Source of the DNA: CAYQIM01 sp964417555
GTDB taxonomy: Bacteria; Pseudomonadota; Gammaproteobacteria; Diplorickettsiales; Diplorickettsiaceae
Assembly (NCBI GenBank): GCA_964417555.1
Contig: CAYQIM010000061.1
Location: 1 to 38,413, forward strand
Direction: 5' to 3'
DNA length: 38,413 nucleotides
Shown: in pieces, positions 9,042 to 18,289 of the stretch
Position numbering within the stretch: position 1 is the stretch's first letter
How the letters are laid out: every line of letters begins with the position of its first letter
Notes under the pieces: generated by a model
The model's database searches: none
Seen by the model: only the letters and a program-made list of their open reading frames with translations
What the model was told of the DNA's origin: nothing
Translations under genes and position numbers: made by a program

Positions 9042-9260
9042 TTAGTCTTTATCTTCTTCTAAATCTTCTTCATCAACATGTCCATCTTGCTTTTGTTTTT
9101 CTTGTTGAATACGTTGATAGATTTCTTCGCGATGCACAGAAACTTCTTTAGGTGCGTCAATCCCTAGTCTTACTTGGTGTCCTTTAATACCCAATACAGT
9201 TACTTTAAAGTCGTCACCGATGATAAGTGTTTCTCCAATACGCCGTGTCAGAATAAGCAT
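9042..9260 (-). CDS. csrA: Carbon storage regulator CsrA
   Basis: This 72-residue RNA-binding regulator has the canonical MLILTRRIGET start, the GDDFKVTVLGIKG strand block and the RNA-contacting RLGIDAPKEVSVHREEI segment (about residues 31-47). CsrA dimers bind GGA motifs near ribosome-binding sites and control translation; in Legionella and Coxiella relatives they govern the switch between replicative and transmissive phases. The core is fully conserved. The tail is about 11 residues longer than E. coli CsrA and strongly acidic (HVDEEDLEEDKD). AAAGGAGA precedes ATG 9260. The lysC-csrA-tRNA-Ser-tRNA-Arg order matches Pseudomonas and relatives. Confidence 0.97.
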   Translation of the reverse strand: MLILTRRIGETLIIGDDFKVTVLGIKGHQVRLGIDAPKEVSVHREEIYQRIQQEKQKQDGHVDEEDLEEDKD

Positions 9261-9532
9261 CTTTATGATTCTCCTTTAGTTGACTCATTTAATCGATTCC
9301 CTCTGCACTACCTAATCAGTTTTTAACGAATAGAAATAGGTACTCAGTCTACATAGGGATACTCGCTCAGTTAGTCTACTAACCAAACCTTAAGGAAAAA
9401 TTAATAAAATACAAAAAAACTGAAAATTCCTCGGAAATTTAGACGTTCCTTTCGTTGATTCCCCTGAAAAATCCATTATTTGCCAAAATTTCGAGTCAAT
9501 CAATAAGTACAAGCCGAAAATCCAGCCTGTCT

Positions 9533-10765
9533 CTATAGGCTTTGTTCTTCTCCTAAACCAAATGCATGATGCAAAACCTGTATTCCACGCACAACGTGAG
9601 ACTCATCTACCATCAGAGAAATTCTTAGCGTGGAAGATAAAGCGAGAATGATATTAATGCCTTCAGCACCTAATGCTTGAAATAAGGTATGCATAATTCC
9701 GGGATGAGAGTGCAATCCCATACCAACTAAGGAAAGCTTCGCCACCTTCATATCCCCCACTACAGCTTGTGCGTAACCACATCTGAGTAAGGTTTGCAAT
9801 AAATGCTCTGCTTGGCGATAGTCTGCTCTCGCTAAAGTAAATGTAATATCCATCAAGGTTTCAGAAGTCAGTTGCTGGGTTAGCATATCAATTTCAATCC
9901 GTGCCTGGTTAAGTAAGGAGAAAAATTGTGCTAGTGCTTCTTTTTGACAAGTTAAACCCTGAATGGTCATTTTAGCTTCCTGGCGACTGGCCGTTACTCC
10001 TGTCACTGTCGCCTTTTCTATTTCCATGCCTTCTTCATTAGGGGAAATTAAGGTACCTGCCCCCTGACGAAAGCTCGATAATACCCGGAGAGGAACACGA
10101 TATTTACTGGCAAGCTCTACAGCACGGTGCTGAACTACTTTTGCACCAGCACGCGCAAACTCTGTCATCTCAACAAAACCAATCTTATCTAAGCGTTTAG
10201 CTTGCGAAACAATATGGGGATCAGCGGTATAAATACCATCAACATCGGTATAGATTTGACATTCATCCGCTTTTAAAATGGCAGCAAGCGCTGCGGCGGT
10301 GGTATCGGATCCCCCTCTCCCTAAGGTAGTCATATTTCCTTCTGGCGAAATTCCCTGGAAACCGGCAATGATTGGCACTCTCCCCGCTTCAATGTCGCTT
10401 CGTAAAATAGATTCTTCTATATTTAAAATACGTGCCTTTTTATGGTGATTATCCGTATAAATAGGAACATGAAACCCATTATAGGAACGCGCTGGACACC
10501 CTTGCGCCAATAAAGCCATGGCCAATAAAGCGGTAGCAGCCTGTTCGCCCGTTGCCAATAATAAGTCATATTCCCTAGCATCGGGTTGCTCGTTTAATGT
10601 TTTCGCCAACGAAATGAGGCGATTGGTTTCCCCTTCCATGGCCGAAACGACGACAGCTAAGTTATGGCCTTGAGCCCTTGTTTCAATAATTTTATTAGCA
10701 ACGTGTTGAATTTTATCGATATTTCCAACAGAACTACCGCCAAATTTTTGTATAATTAAAGCCAT
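9533..10765 (-). CDS. lysC: Aspartokinase, monofunctional with ACT domains
   Basis: This 410-residue enzyme phosphorylates aspartate, the first step toward lysine/diaminopimelate, threonine and methionine. From ATG 10765 the protein opens with MALIIQKFGGSSVGN, the kinase signature. TLGRGGSDTTAAALA and the YTDVDGIYTADPH block follow, and two ACT domains occupy the C-terminal 150 residues, where lysine or threonine feedback would act. An in-frame TTG at 10792 is rejected because the family begins at this ATG. No homoserine dehydrogenase is fused. It lies 29 nt after alaS and is probably co-transcribed. Lysine-branch output also supplies diaminopimelate for the murein handled by LdcA and Mpl. 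Confidence 0.95.
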   Translation of the reverse strand: MALIIQKFGGSSVGNIDKIQHVANKIIETRAQGHNLAVVVSAMEGETNRLISLAKTLNEQPDAREYDLLLATGEQAATALLAMALLAQGCPARSYNGFHVPIYTDNHHKKARILNIEESILRSDIEAGRVPIIAGFQGISPEGNMTTLGRGGSDTTAAALAAILKADECQIYTDVDGIYTADPHIVSQAKRLDKIGFVEMTEFARAGAKVVQHRAVELASKYRVPLRVLSSFRQGAGTLISPNEEGMEIEKATVTGVTASRQEAKMTIQGLTCQKEALAQFFSLLNQARIEIDMLTQQLTSETLMDITFTLARADYRQAEHLLQTLLRCGYAQAVVGDMKVAKLSLVGMGLHSHPGIMHTLFQALGAEGINIILALSSTLRISLMVDESHVVRGIQVLHHAFGLGEEQSL

Positions 10766-10794
10766 GTCTCTATCTATAAAATGTTTCTTCAATT

Positions 10795-13410
10795 CTAAGC
10801 ATAGTTGTCATTTAGATGTGCCTCAACCCAAGCTCTTGCCTTTTTAAACGCAACTTCTAAGCCCTCTACTTTATTGCCACCTGCTTGTGCAAAATCGGGT
10901 CGCCCACCTCCTTTGCCGCCAATAGATTGTGCTAACGCATTGGCCAATTCATTCGCCTTAATTTGATCCGTCAGCCCCTTAGCTACTCCTATCAGCAGTT
11001 GCACCCGTCCTTGTTCACTATTTGCCAGAATAATTACTGCACGCTTTAATTTATCTTTGAGCTGATCTAATAAAAATCGTAATCCGGAGGCATCAACACC
11101 ATTGATTTCACTCATTAAAAAATGAACTCCTCGTATTTCTACGGCCTGAGAAATCAATTCATCACCCATCATACCCACGACTGAACGCTGTAACTCTTTA
11201 ATCTGTTTTTGTAAGGATTGCTTTGCATCAAGTTCATTATGCACTTTTTCAAGCAAGTTATTTTTAGAAACATTGAAAAGCTTAGTCAGTTGACTCATTT
11301 GCTCTTCTAAACGCATCACCCAATCTAACGCATATTGCCCTGTCACCGCCTCGATACGACGCGTACCTGCCGCAATACCTGTCTCTTCGATTATTTTAAA
11401 TAAACCAATATCACCTGTACGCGAAACATGAGTGCCGCCACAAAGCTCTTTCGAGAAATCACCCATCGTCAATACGCGTACGGAGTCACCGTATTTTTCG
11501 CCAAAAATAGCAACAGCGCCCGCTTTTTTGGCTTCTTCAGTTGCCATCACTTTAGTTTGCACCGGAAAATTATTACGAATTTGCTGATTAACAATATCTT
11601 CAATGCTTTGCAAAATTTCTGCACTTAAAGGTTTTGTATGAGAAAAATCAAAACGTAAACGCTCAGCTTCTACTAATGACCCTTTCTGTAAAACGTGCTC
11701 ACCTAAAATCTGGCGTAAAGCCGCATGTAACAAATGCGTTGCAGAATGGTTTAGCGTAATAGCACGCCGTCTCACATCATCAACTGTTGCATTAACCTTA
11801 TCGCCTTTCCTTAAAAGACCCCGCAGTAATCGCCCTTTATGCAGTATAAAGTCACCTTCTTTTGAAGTATTTGTCACCAAAAACTCGCCGATTTCACTAA
11901 CAAGCCGCCCTGTATCCCCTATTTGCCCACCGCTTTCTGCATAAAATGGCGTTTTCATTAACACCACATAGCCTTCATCCCCTTCTGATAAGGTTTCAAC
12001 CACTTCATTTCCTTTTAACAATTCAACAACTAATACACGAGTTTGTGCTACTTTTTTATAACCAGTAAATTCAGTTGCGGGTTTTCCATGCAACGAAAGT
12101 GTAGGCGTTACAGTAAATTGGCTAGTCGCTTTCGATTGACAACGTTGCCGCTTCATTTCAGATTCAAAACCCGACATATCAACGGTTAAACCACGCTCTC
12201 TTGCCACATCCGCTGTTAAATCAGTCGGGAATCCGTAAGTATCGTACAAGCGAAAAACAACTTCACCAGAAATCTGTTTTTTACCGTGTAATTTAGCCAC
12301 TTCTTGTTCAAGTAATTTCATACCATGCGTTAAAGTACGCGAAAATTGCTGCTCTTCTTGCCATATAATTTTTTCAATGGATTTTTGTTTTCTCACTAAT
12401 TCTGGGTAAGGCTGATGCATTTGCTGAGCCAACGGTTCTACCAGACGATAAAAAAAGGGGCTATCTAATCCTATTTTATGACCATGTCGGATAGCACGAC
12501 GCATAATCCGCCGTAGCACATAAGAACGGCCCTCATTGCCAGGGATAACGCCATCGGAAATGAGGAAAGCACAAGAACGAATATGATCAGCGATTACACG
12601 CAAAGAGGTATTGGTCAAATCGCTTATTCCAGCTTCCTCAGCCACGGCTTTAATAAGAGGTTGGAATAAATCGGTATCATAATTATTGGTAACGCCCTGC
12701 ATCACCGCCACTAAACGTTCTAAACCCATACCCGTATCGACAGAAGGTTTAGGAAGTGGTGTCATTTTTCCATCGGCAGCGCGTTGGAACTGCATAAAAA
12801 CCAAGTTCCAGATCTCCACATATCTATCACCGTCTGCTGTAGGTGAGCCAGGAGGTCCGCCGAAGATATCGGGACCATGGTCATAGAAAATCTCTGAGCA
12901 AGGTCCACAGGGGCCTGTGTCGCCCATAGACCAAAAATTATCGCTAAGCCCACAACGAGAAAAACGTGTCGGATCGACTTTGATTTCATTTAGCCAAATC
13001 GCAGCGGCTTCATCATCCTCTTCAAAAACTGTAATCCATAGCCTTTCCGGAGATAGCTTGAGATTTTCCGTCAAAAATTGCCAACTATAACGGATAGCTT
13101 CGCGTTTGAAATAATCACCAAAACTAAAGTTGCCCAACATCTCAAAAAAAGTATGGTGTCTAGCAGTATAACCGACATTTTCAAGGTCATTATGCTTGCC
13201 ACCCGCACGCATACAACGCTGAACACTCGTCGCACGAGAATAAGACCGTTTTTCTAGCCCTAAAAAAACGTCCTTAAAAGGCACCATTCCTGCATTGGTA
13301 AATAATAAGCTGGGATCATGCGCTGGAATTAATGAAGCAGAAGGAACAATCGTATGCCCTTCTCCTCTAAAATAATCAAGAAAGAGTTCGCGCAGCGCAT
13401 TGCTATTCAT
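10795..13410 (-). CDS. alaS: Alanyl-tRNA synthetase
   Basis: This 871-residue class II synthetase charges tRNA-Ala. Start chosen at ATG 13410 (MNSNALRELFLDYF), which aligns with the family and has AAAGAG upstream; an upstream in-frame extension to 13515 runs into a repeat element and is not credible. Visible blocks: LLFTNAGMVPFKD (class II motif), GDTGPCGPCSEI, GLERL and IMRRAIRHG in the catalytic half; the editing domain with the zinc-type HSATHLLHAALR and CGGTHV motifs in the middle; and the C-terminal GKGGGRPDFAQAGG segment. Full length, no missing blocks. First gene of the alaS-lysC transcript leading toward csrA. Confidence 0.97.
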   Translation of the reverse strand: MNSNALRELFLDYFRGEGHTIVPSASLIPAHDPSLLFTNAGMVPFKDVFLGLEKRSYSRATSVQRCMRAGGKHNDLENVGYTARHHTFFEMLGNFSFGDYFKREAIRYSWQFLTENLKLSPERLWITVFEEDDEAAAIWLNEIKVDPTRFSRCGLSDNFWSMGDTGPCGPCSEIFYDHGPDIFGGPPGSPTADGDRYVEIWNLVFMQFQRAADGKMTPLPKPSVDTGMGLERLVAVMQGVTNNYDTDLFQPLIKAVAEEAGISDLTNTSLRVIADHIRSCAFLISDGVIPGNEGRSYVLRRIMRRAIRHGHKIGLDSPFFYRLVEPLAQQMHQPYPELVRKQKSIEKIIWQEEQQFSRTLTHGMKLLEQEVAKLHGKKQISGEVVFRLYDTYGFPTDLTADVARERGLTVDMSGFESEMKRQRCQSKATSQFTVTPTLSLHGKPATEFTGYKKVAQTRVLVVELLKGNEVVETLSEGDEGYVVLMKTPFYAESGGQIGDTGRLVSEIGEFLVTNTSKEGDFILHKGRLLRGLLRKGDKVNATVDDVRRRAITLNHSATHLLHAALRQILGEHVLQKGSLVEAERLRFDFSHTKPLSAEILQSIEDIVNQQIRNNFPVQTKVMATEEAKKAGAVAIFGEKYGDSVRVLTMGDFSKELCGGTHVSRTGDIGLFKIIEETGIAAGTRRIEAVTGQYALDWVMRLEEQMSQLTKLFNVSKNNLLEKVHNELDAKQSLQKQIKELQRSVVGMMGDELISQAVEIRGVHFLMSEINGVDASGLRFLLDQLKDKLKRAVIILANSEQGRVQLLIGVAKGLTDQIKANELANALAQSIGGKGGGRPDFAQAGGNKVEGLEVAFKKARAWVEAHLNDNYA

Positions 13411-13481
13411 ATCAGGCTCTTTAAAACAAAAGCCAAGAGTATCGCGGCAAGTGATTTTTCTGTCAATAAATATCCCATTAC

Positions 13482-13612
13482 ATGACGGGCGAAAGACAAG
13501 CTTCCGTGCCGTCATTCAAGGGGAGAAACCGCGATTCTGCACTTGAAAATCGCCACCGCGAAAAGAAAGCACTTGAAAATGCTACTCCGCATTTTCAAGT
13601 GCAATAGTTATA
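13482..13612. repeat. Dispersed palindromic repeat family 2, copy A
   Basis: This region of about 131 bp is homologous to 19662-19792. Shared blocks include CGGGC near the left end, AAGGGNAGAAACCGCG in the middle (from 13518) and a terminal hairpin. Here the hairpin is perfect: GCACTTGAAAATGC at 13569-13582 with GCATTTTCAAGTGC at 13589-13602 around a 6-nt loop. The other copy has a different stem that is also self-complementary apart from one bulge. It lies between alaS and gyrB, just upstream of the gyrB promoter. Confidence 0.7.
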
Positions 13613-13634
13613 TGCGGTTAAACAGGGTAATTTA

Positions 13635-13643
13635 TGGTATAAT
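13635..13643 (+). promoter_or_regulatory. Extended -10 promoter of gyrB
   Basis: A perfect TATAAT at 13638-13643 preceded by TGG (13635-13637) forms an extended -10 element. The -35 region (CGGTTA at 13615-13620, 17-bp spacer) is a poor match, as usual for extended -10 promoters. Transcription would start near 13650. Repeat family 2 copy A ends about 20 bp upstream. Confidence 0.6.
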
Positions 13644-13804
13644 TCTCAGTTTTTAGCTTGCTACGTATGTCGATTAAAAATCAGATTTCGGGGGAAAATA
13701 CCTTGTCTATTACAGCACTTGAAACCGCCCCTACAATAAATGACCCCCTTACATCTGGCTTGAACCCTAATGAGGAAAACTCAAGCCCAAATGGTGAATC
13801 CAGC

Positions 13805-16234
13805 ATGACCAAGCAGCCACCTGTTGACTACGACTCTTCCAATATTAAGGTCCTCAAAGGGCTTGACGCTGTCCGAAAACGACCTGGTATGTATATTGGC
13901 GATACCGATGATGGTACTGGCTTACACCATCTCGTTTTTGAAGTCGTTGACAACTCTATCGATGAGTCCTTAGCAGGTCATTGTACTCAAATCGACGTTA
14001 TTCTACACAGCGACAATTCCGTGACTGTCAAAGATAATGGACGCGGTATTCCTGTTGATATTCACCCTGAAGAAGGTGTTTCTGCCGCACAAGTCATCAT
14101 GACCGTATTACATGCCGGCGGTAAATTCGACAATAATTCCTACAAAGTATCTGGAGGCTTACATGGCGTGGGTGTTTCCGTCGTTAATGCTTTATCAGAA
14201 AAATTAAAGTTGACTATTCGGCGTAATAATAAAGTTTACGAGCAAACCTATTTGATAGGTGAACCGACAACACCGCTTACCATCACCGGTGAAACCCAAG
14301 AAAGAGGAACTGAAATCCGCTTCTGGCCCAGCAAAGCCATTTTTCAACACAATTTCGAATTTCATTATGACATCTTGCTTAAACGTTTACGCGAATTGTC
14401 GTTCCTAAATTCTGGCGTGGGTATTAACCTGACTGATGAACGTAGCAATGAAGGAATTGAACTGAAATATGTAGGCGGAATTAAAGCGTTCGTTGAGTAT
14501 CTTAATCAAAATAAAACCTTAGTACATAAACAACCTTTTTATTTTAGTGCTGAACGCGATGACATTACTGTCGAAGTCGCTTTACAATGGAACGAAAGCT
14601 TTCAAGAAAATATTTTATGTTTTACCAATAATATTTCGCAGCGGGATGGCGGGACCCATCTTGCTGGTTTTCGTAGCGCATTAACACGCACACTCAATAC
14701 TTACATCGATCGCGAAACCAGTAGTAAAAAATTAAAAATAGCAACAAGTGGCGATGATACTCGCGAAGGCCTAACGGCGGTTTTATCGGTTAAAGTCCCC
14801 GATCCTAAATTCTCCTCACAAACCAAAGATAAATTAGTCTCTTCTGAAGTTAAAGGCGTTGTTGAAGCCGTCATGTCTGAAAAGCTCGAGGAGTTTTTAT
14901 TAGAAACTCCACAAGACGCTAAAGCCATTGTCATGAAGATAATTGATGCGGCACGCGCGCGTGAAGCCGCACGTAAAGCACGCGAAATGACACGCCGCAA
15001 AAACGTTTTAGATGTCGCTGATTTACCTGGAAAACTCGCTGATTGCCAAGAAACTGACCCGGCGCTTTGCGAATTATTTATCGTTGAAGGAGATTCAGCC
15101 GGTGGATCCGCTAAACAAGGACGAAATCGTCGTTACCAAGCTATCTTACCGCTTAAAGGTAAAATTCTTAATGTGGAAAAAGCACGTTTTGACAAAATGC
15201 TCGCTTCAGAAGAGGTGGGAACATTAATCACTGCCCTGGGCTGTGGTATTGGCAAAGAAGAATATAAACCCGATAAACTACGTTACCACCGCATTATCAT
15301 TATGACGGACGCCGATGTCGATGGATCGCACATACGCACTTTGTTATTAACTTTTTTCTATCGACAAATGCCAGAACTGTTGCAGCGTGGAAATATTTAT
15401 ATCGCGCAGCCGCCTCTTTATAAAATAAAAAAAGGTAAACAGGAGCAATATTTAAAAGACGATACGGCTTTGCAGGATTATCTCTTGCAAACAGCATTAC
15501 ATGATGCCGCTTTGTATCCGCAAACTAATGAACTGCCTATTCATGGGAATAGCTTAGAAAAACTTGTCATGAATTATCGTAAAGCTGAAGCAGTTATACA
15601 ACATTTATCACGACGTTACCCCGTCGAGGTCATGCAAGTACTGCTTGACCTCCCAGCTTTATCAGCTGAACAACTTAAAGATTCATCGGCGATGCTTAAT
15701 TGGATTAAGCAGTGGGAAAGCACCTTGCAACGAACAACGAATAATGAAGCCATTCAGTACCAGATTACTTCGTATGAAAATACCGAACGACATATTTTTC
15801 TACCTTTAATCACGAGTATCTCCCACGGTACAACTACGATCTATAAATTGACTGATGAGTTCTTCAACACGCCGGAATATCAATGCCTCTTTGATATGGC
15901 CAATCAACTCCATGGTTTAATCCGATCAGGGGCTTACGTACAACGAGGCGATAAAAAACAAAAGATCAAAAACTTTAAAGAAGCCTATGAATGGTTGCTC
16001 GCTGAAGCGAGACGCGGTCAAGCCATACAGCGTTATAAAGGGCTGGGAGAAATGAACCCAGATCAGTTATGGGAAACGACGATGGATTCTAATACACGGC
16101 GATTATTACGAGTCAACATTGAAGACGCCATTACTGCTGATCAAATATTTACTACCTTAATGGGTGACCAAGTTGAACCGCGCCGTGACTTCATTCAACA
16201 AAATGCCATCGATGCTAACAATCTAGATATTTAA
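13805..16234 (+). CDS. gyrB: DNA gyrase subunit B
   Basis: This 809-residue subunit supplies the ATPase of DNA gyrase, which introduces negative supercoils. ATP site: VVDNSIDE, DNGRGIP and the GGLHGVGVSVVNALS block in the N-terminal GHKL domain. TOPRIM domain: EGDSAGGSA and DADVDGSHIRTLL. The C-terminal segment ends in the family's RRDFIQ. I chose ATG 13805 because conserved sequence (DYDSSNIKVLKGLDAVRKRP) begins right after it and GGTGA lies 7 nt upstream. An in-frame ATG at 13667 would add 46 polar residues rich in N, S, P and E; this cannot be ruled out, since the likely transcript starts near 13650. No dnaA, dnaN or recF is adjacent. The stop codon overlaps repeat element copy 1. Confidence 0.96.
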   Translation: MTKQPPVDYDSSNIKVLKGLDAVRKRPGMYIGDTDDGTGLHHLVFEVVDNSIDESLAGHCTQIDVILHSDNSVTVKDNGRGIPVDIHPEEGVSAAQVIMTVLHAGGKFDNNSYKVSGGLHGVGVSVVNALSEKLKLTIRRNNKVYEQTYLIGEPTTPLTITGETQERGTEIRFWPSKAIFQHNFEFHYDILLKRLRELSFLNSGVGINLTDERSNEGIELKYVGGIKAFVEYLNQNKTLVHKQPFYFSAERDDITVEVALQWNESFQENILCFTNNISQRDGGTHLAGFRSALTRTLNTYIDRETSSKKLKIATSGDDTREGLTAVLSVKVPDPKFSSQTKDKLVSSEVKGVVEAVMSEKLEEFLLETPQDAKAIVMKIIDAARAREAARKAREMTRRKNVLDVADLPGKLADCQETDPALCELFIVEGDSAGGSAKQGRNRRYQAILPLKGKILNVEKARFDKMLASEEVGTLITALGCGIGKEEYKPDKLRYHRIIIMTDADVDGSHIRTLLLTFFYRQMPELLQRGNIYIAQPPLYKIKKGKQEQYLKDDTALQDYLLQTALHDAALYPQTNELPIHGNSLEKLVMNYRKAEAVIQHLSRRYPVEVMQVLLDLPALSAEQLKDSSAMLNWIKQWESTLQRTTNNEAIQYQITSYENTERHIFLPLITSISHGTTTIYKLTDEFFNTPEYQCLFDMANQLHGLIRSGAYVQRGDKKQKIKNFKEAYEWLLAEARRGQAIQRYKGLGEMNPDQLWETTMDSNTRRLLRVNIEDAITADQIFTTLMGDQVEPRRDFIQQNAIDANNLDI

Positions 16235-16377
16235 GAGCGTGTTTTCAAATGCACAATGACGGTCAAAAAACGTTGTTTTTCTGTGTTTCGCTACTCACAT
16301 ACTTCATGTATGCTCCGTTGCGATACTCGAAAAACAACGTTTTTTATCTCGCCCTAGCACATTTGAAGACACGCTCT
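16234..16377. repeat. Hairpin element family 1, copy 1 (after gyrB)
   Basis: This 144-bp imperfect palindrome begins AGAGCGTG and ends CACGCTCT; its arms pair over most of their length (e.g. AACGTTGTTTTTC with GAAAAACAACGTT). A central segment of about 50 nt (CTGTGTTTCGCTACTCAC...) is nearly identical in all three copies, with apical stem CATAC/GTATG. The first base is the last base of the gyrB TAA. The sequence TAA occurs on both sides of the GAGCG...CGCTC core. It fills 144 of the 166 bp to the next gene. Confidence 0.85.
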
Positions 16378-16400
16378 AAAACTTTTTTGCGGATTCGTTT

Positions 16401-17192
16401 ATGAATTTAGAACTTAAGAATAAAATCGTTTTAATCGCTGGTGCAAGCCAAGGTATTGGTTATGCGACTGCTTTAGCCTTTGCCCATGAAGGTGCGCACA
16501 TTGCTATTTGTTCTCATAATCAACGTAAAATTGAAGATGCGGCAGAAAAAATTCGCAAGGAAACTAATGCAGAAGTTTTAGCCAAAACAGTTGACCTCAC
16601 TCAAGCTGAAGCCATTCAAGGTTGGGTTAACTCAGTCATTCATCACTTTGGAAACTTACACGTCTGTATCACAAATATCGGTGGGCCGCCTAAAGGATCT
16701 TTTGTTGATCTGGATGATAAACAATGGCAAGAAGCCTTCGATCTCACGTTAATGAGTGCAGTACGCCTATCACGCGCCGTCATTCCTAGCATGAAAGCAC
16801 AAAAATGGGGGCGTATTATTCATCTTTGTTCTTCATCAGTACGTAACCCCATTCCAAAGCTAGGTTTATCTAATTCCATCCGCGCGGCTGTTGTTGCTTT
16901 AGCTAAAACGCAAGCGGATGAACTCGCAAAAGATAACATTCTTGTTAATAGTATATTAACGGGCTGGACACACACTGAACGGACAAACCAACTCTTAGAA
17001 ACCGCTGCAAAAAATGAGCAACTAAGCCTAGAAGATATCATTGCACAAAGACGATCCGCTATTCCGTTAAACAGACTAGGACGAGCTGAAGAAATTGCAG
17101 CACCCATCGTATTCCTCAGCTCAGCAGGCGCTAGCTTTATTACTGGCTCCACGATTACTGTTGATGGGGGAGAAAGCCGGTTTCCTTTTTAA
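16401..17192 (+). CDS. Short-chain dehydrogenase/reductase family protein with altered active site
   Basis: This 263-residue SDR protein has a Rossmann fold. The NAD(P) motif is GASQGIG (residues 14-20), the structural NxGG is at 92-95 (NIGG), and the C-terminal GSTITVDGGES is typical. At the catalytic site the serine region is present (SSS, 144-146), but the YxxxK positions read S157 and R161. Some SDR groups annotated as 3-oxoacyl-ACP reductase-like share an SNxxR arrangement here, so this may be a divergent but conserved subfamily, not a damaged gene. Substrate unknown. ldcA begins 10 nt after its stop, so the two form an operon. Confidence 0.85.
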   Translation: MNLELKNKIVLIAGASQGIGYATALAFAHEGAHIAICSHNQRKIEDAAEKIRKETNAEVLAKTVDLTQAEAIQGWVNSVIHHFGNLHVCITNIGGPPKGSFVDLDDKQWQEAFDLTLMSAVRLSRAVIPSMKAQKWGRIIHLCSSSVRNPIPKLGLSNSIRAAVVALAKTQADELAKDNILVNSILTGWTHTERTNQLLETAAKNEQLSLEDIIAQRRSAIPLNRLGRAEEIAAPIVFLSSAGASFITGSTITVDGGESRFPF

Positions 17193-17202
17193 TTAATTCA
17201 GT

Positions 17203-18120
17203 ATGACATCTTTACTTTATAAAGCTTGGCAACCTTTAACAAAAGGAGCAACTGTTGATATCATTGCGCCGGCAGGTGGATGTGCATCGGATACACTAGA
17301 ATACGTAAAAACCTTATTGCAGAACTGGCAATTAAATCCTCGTATTTCTCCCGATCTCTTGGATAATGACTTGCTTTGTGCCAATAGCGATGAAAATCGC
17401 TTGCAGCAATTGCAAGAAGCCTTATTTGATTCACCGTCGAATGCTATTTGGTGTTTACGCGGCGGCTACGGCTGCACACGTTTAATCCCTGCATTGTCCA
17501 AACTAAAAGCACCAAAACTTAACAAATTATTTATTGGTTTTAGTGATATCACAACGCTACATTTATTTTTGCAACAAAAATGGCATTGGCAAACCTTACA
17601 TGGACCTTCCGCCAATCAAGTTGCTCACGAACACATCGACTCTGCAAGTATTCAGGAATTAAAAAAACTTATTTTTGGCCAATTACAACAACTAAAATTT
17701 TCACTTTGCCCATTTAATGCAATAAATTCTGCTATTATTAGGGCCCCTATTACCGGAGGAACACTCACACTTATCCAAGCAAGTCTTGGTACGCCTTGGC
17801 AAATCAATGCAGAAAATAAGATTTTATTTTTAGAAGAAGTCAATGAATCTGCTTATCGTATTGATAGAATGCTACAGCACCTGCAACAAGCAGGAATATT
17901 AAAAAATGTGAAAGCGATTTTATTCGGAGACTTTATTCCACCTCAATACGCCAATGATGTACCACTCACACAGTCGGTGTTAGTCCGTTTTGCAGAAGAA
18001 CAAAATTTTCCAGTATTTCGTATTCCTGGCATCGGCCACGGAAAAACAAATCGCAGTCTACCATTGGGTACGCCCGTCGAATTAGACAGTAATAAAAAAC
18101 AATTAACAATTAACAATTAA
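17203..18120 (+). CDS. ldcA: Muramoyltetrapeptide (LD-) carboxypeptidase, S66 family
   Basis: This 305-residue cytosolic serine peptidase removes the terminal D-Ala from murein tetrapeptides during recycling. The catalytic triad is recognisable by family motifs: nucleophile S114 in GFSD, E211 or E212 in FLEEVNE, and H279 in GIGHG. The SDENRLQQLQEAL and LRGGYG (residues 85-90) substrate motifs are intact, and length is normal. Start ATG at 17203, 10 nt after the SDR gene, without an obvious ribosome-binding site, so translation may depend on the upstream gene. Its product, the tripeptide, is the substrate of Mpl, encoded at 31031. Hairpin element copy 2 starts at the last base of its stop codon. 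Confidence 0.94.
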   Translation: MTSLLYKAWQPLTKGATVDIIAPAGGCASDTLEYVKTLLQNWQLNPRISPDLLDNDLLCANSDENRLQQLQEALFDSPSNAIWCLRGGYGCTRLIPALSKLKAPKLNKLFIGFSDITTLHLFLQQKWHWQTLHGPSANQVAHEHIDSASIQELKKLIFGQLQQLKFSLCPFNAINSAIIRAPITGGTLTLIQASLGTPWQINAENKILFLEEVNESAYRIDRMLQHLQQAGILKNVKAILFGDFIPPQYANDVPLTQSVLVRFAEEQNFPVFRIPGIGHGKTNRSLPLGTPVELDSNKKQLTINN

Positions 18121-18263
18121 GAACATGTCTTCAAATGCACAATGACGGCCATAAAATGTTGTTTTTCTGTGTTTCGCTACTCACATACTTCATGTATGCT
18201 CCGTTGCGATACTCGAAAAACAACATTTTTTGTCTCGTCCTAACACATTTGAAGGCACGTTCT
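18120..18263. repeat. Hairpin element family 1, copy 2 (after ldcA)
   Basis: This 144-bp copy starts AGAACATG and ends CACGTTCT. Compared with copy 1, several changes occur at paired positions in both arms: AACGTTG/CAACGTT in copy 1 is AATGTTG/CAACATT here. The central segment of about 50 nt is unchanged. It begins at the last base of the ldcA TAA; TAA also follows the right arm. yggT starts 26 bp after the element. Confidence 0.85.
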
Positions 18264-18289
18264 AAAATAAAATAACAGGCTAATTTTTT

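Noticed and set aside
13411..13515. N-terminal extension of alaS
   Set aside because: The alaS family starts at ATG 13410 with a ribosome-binding site; the extension runs into a palindromic repeat.
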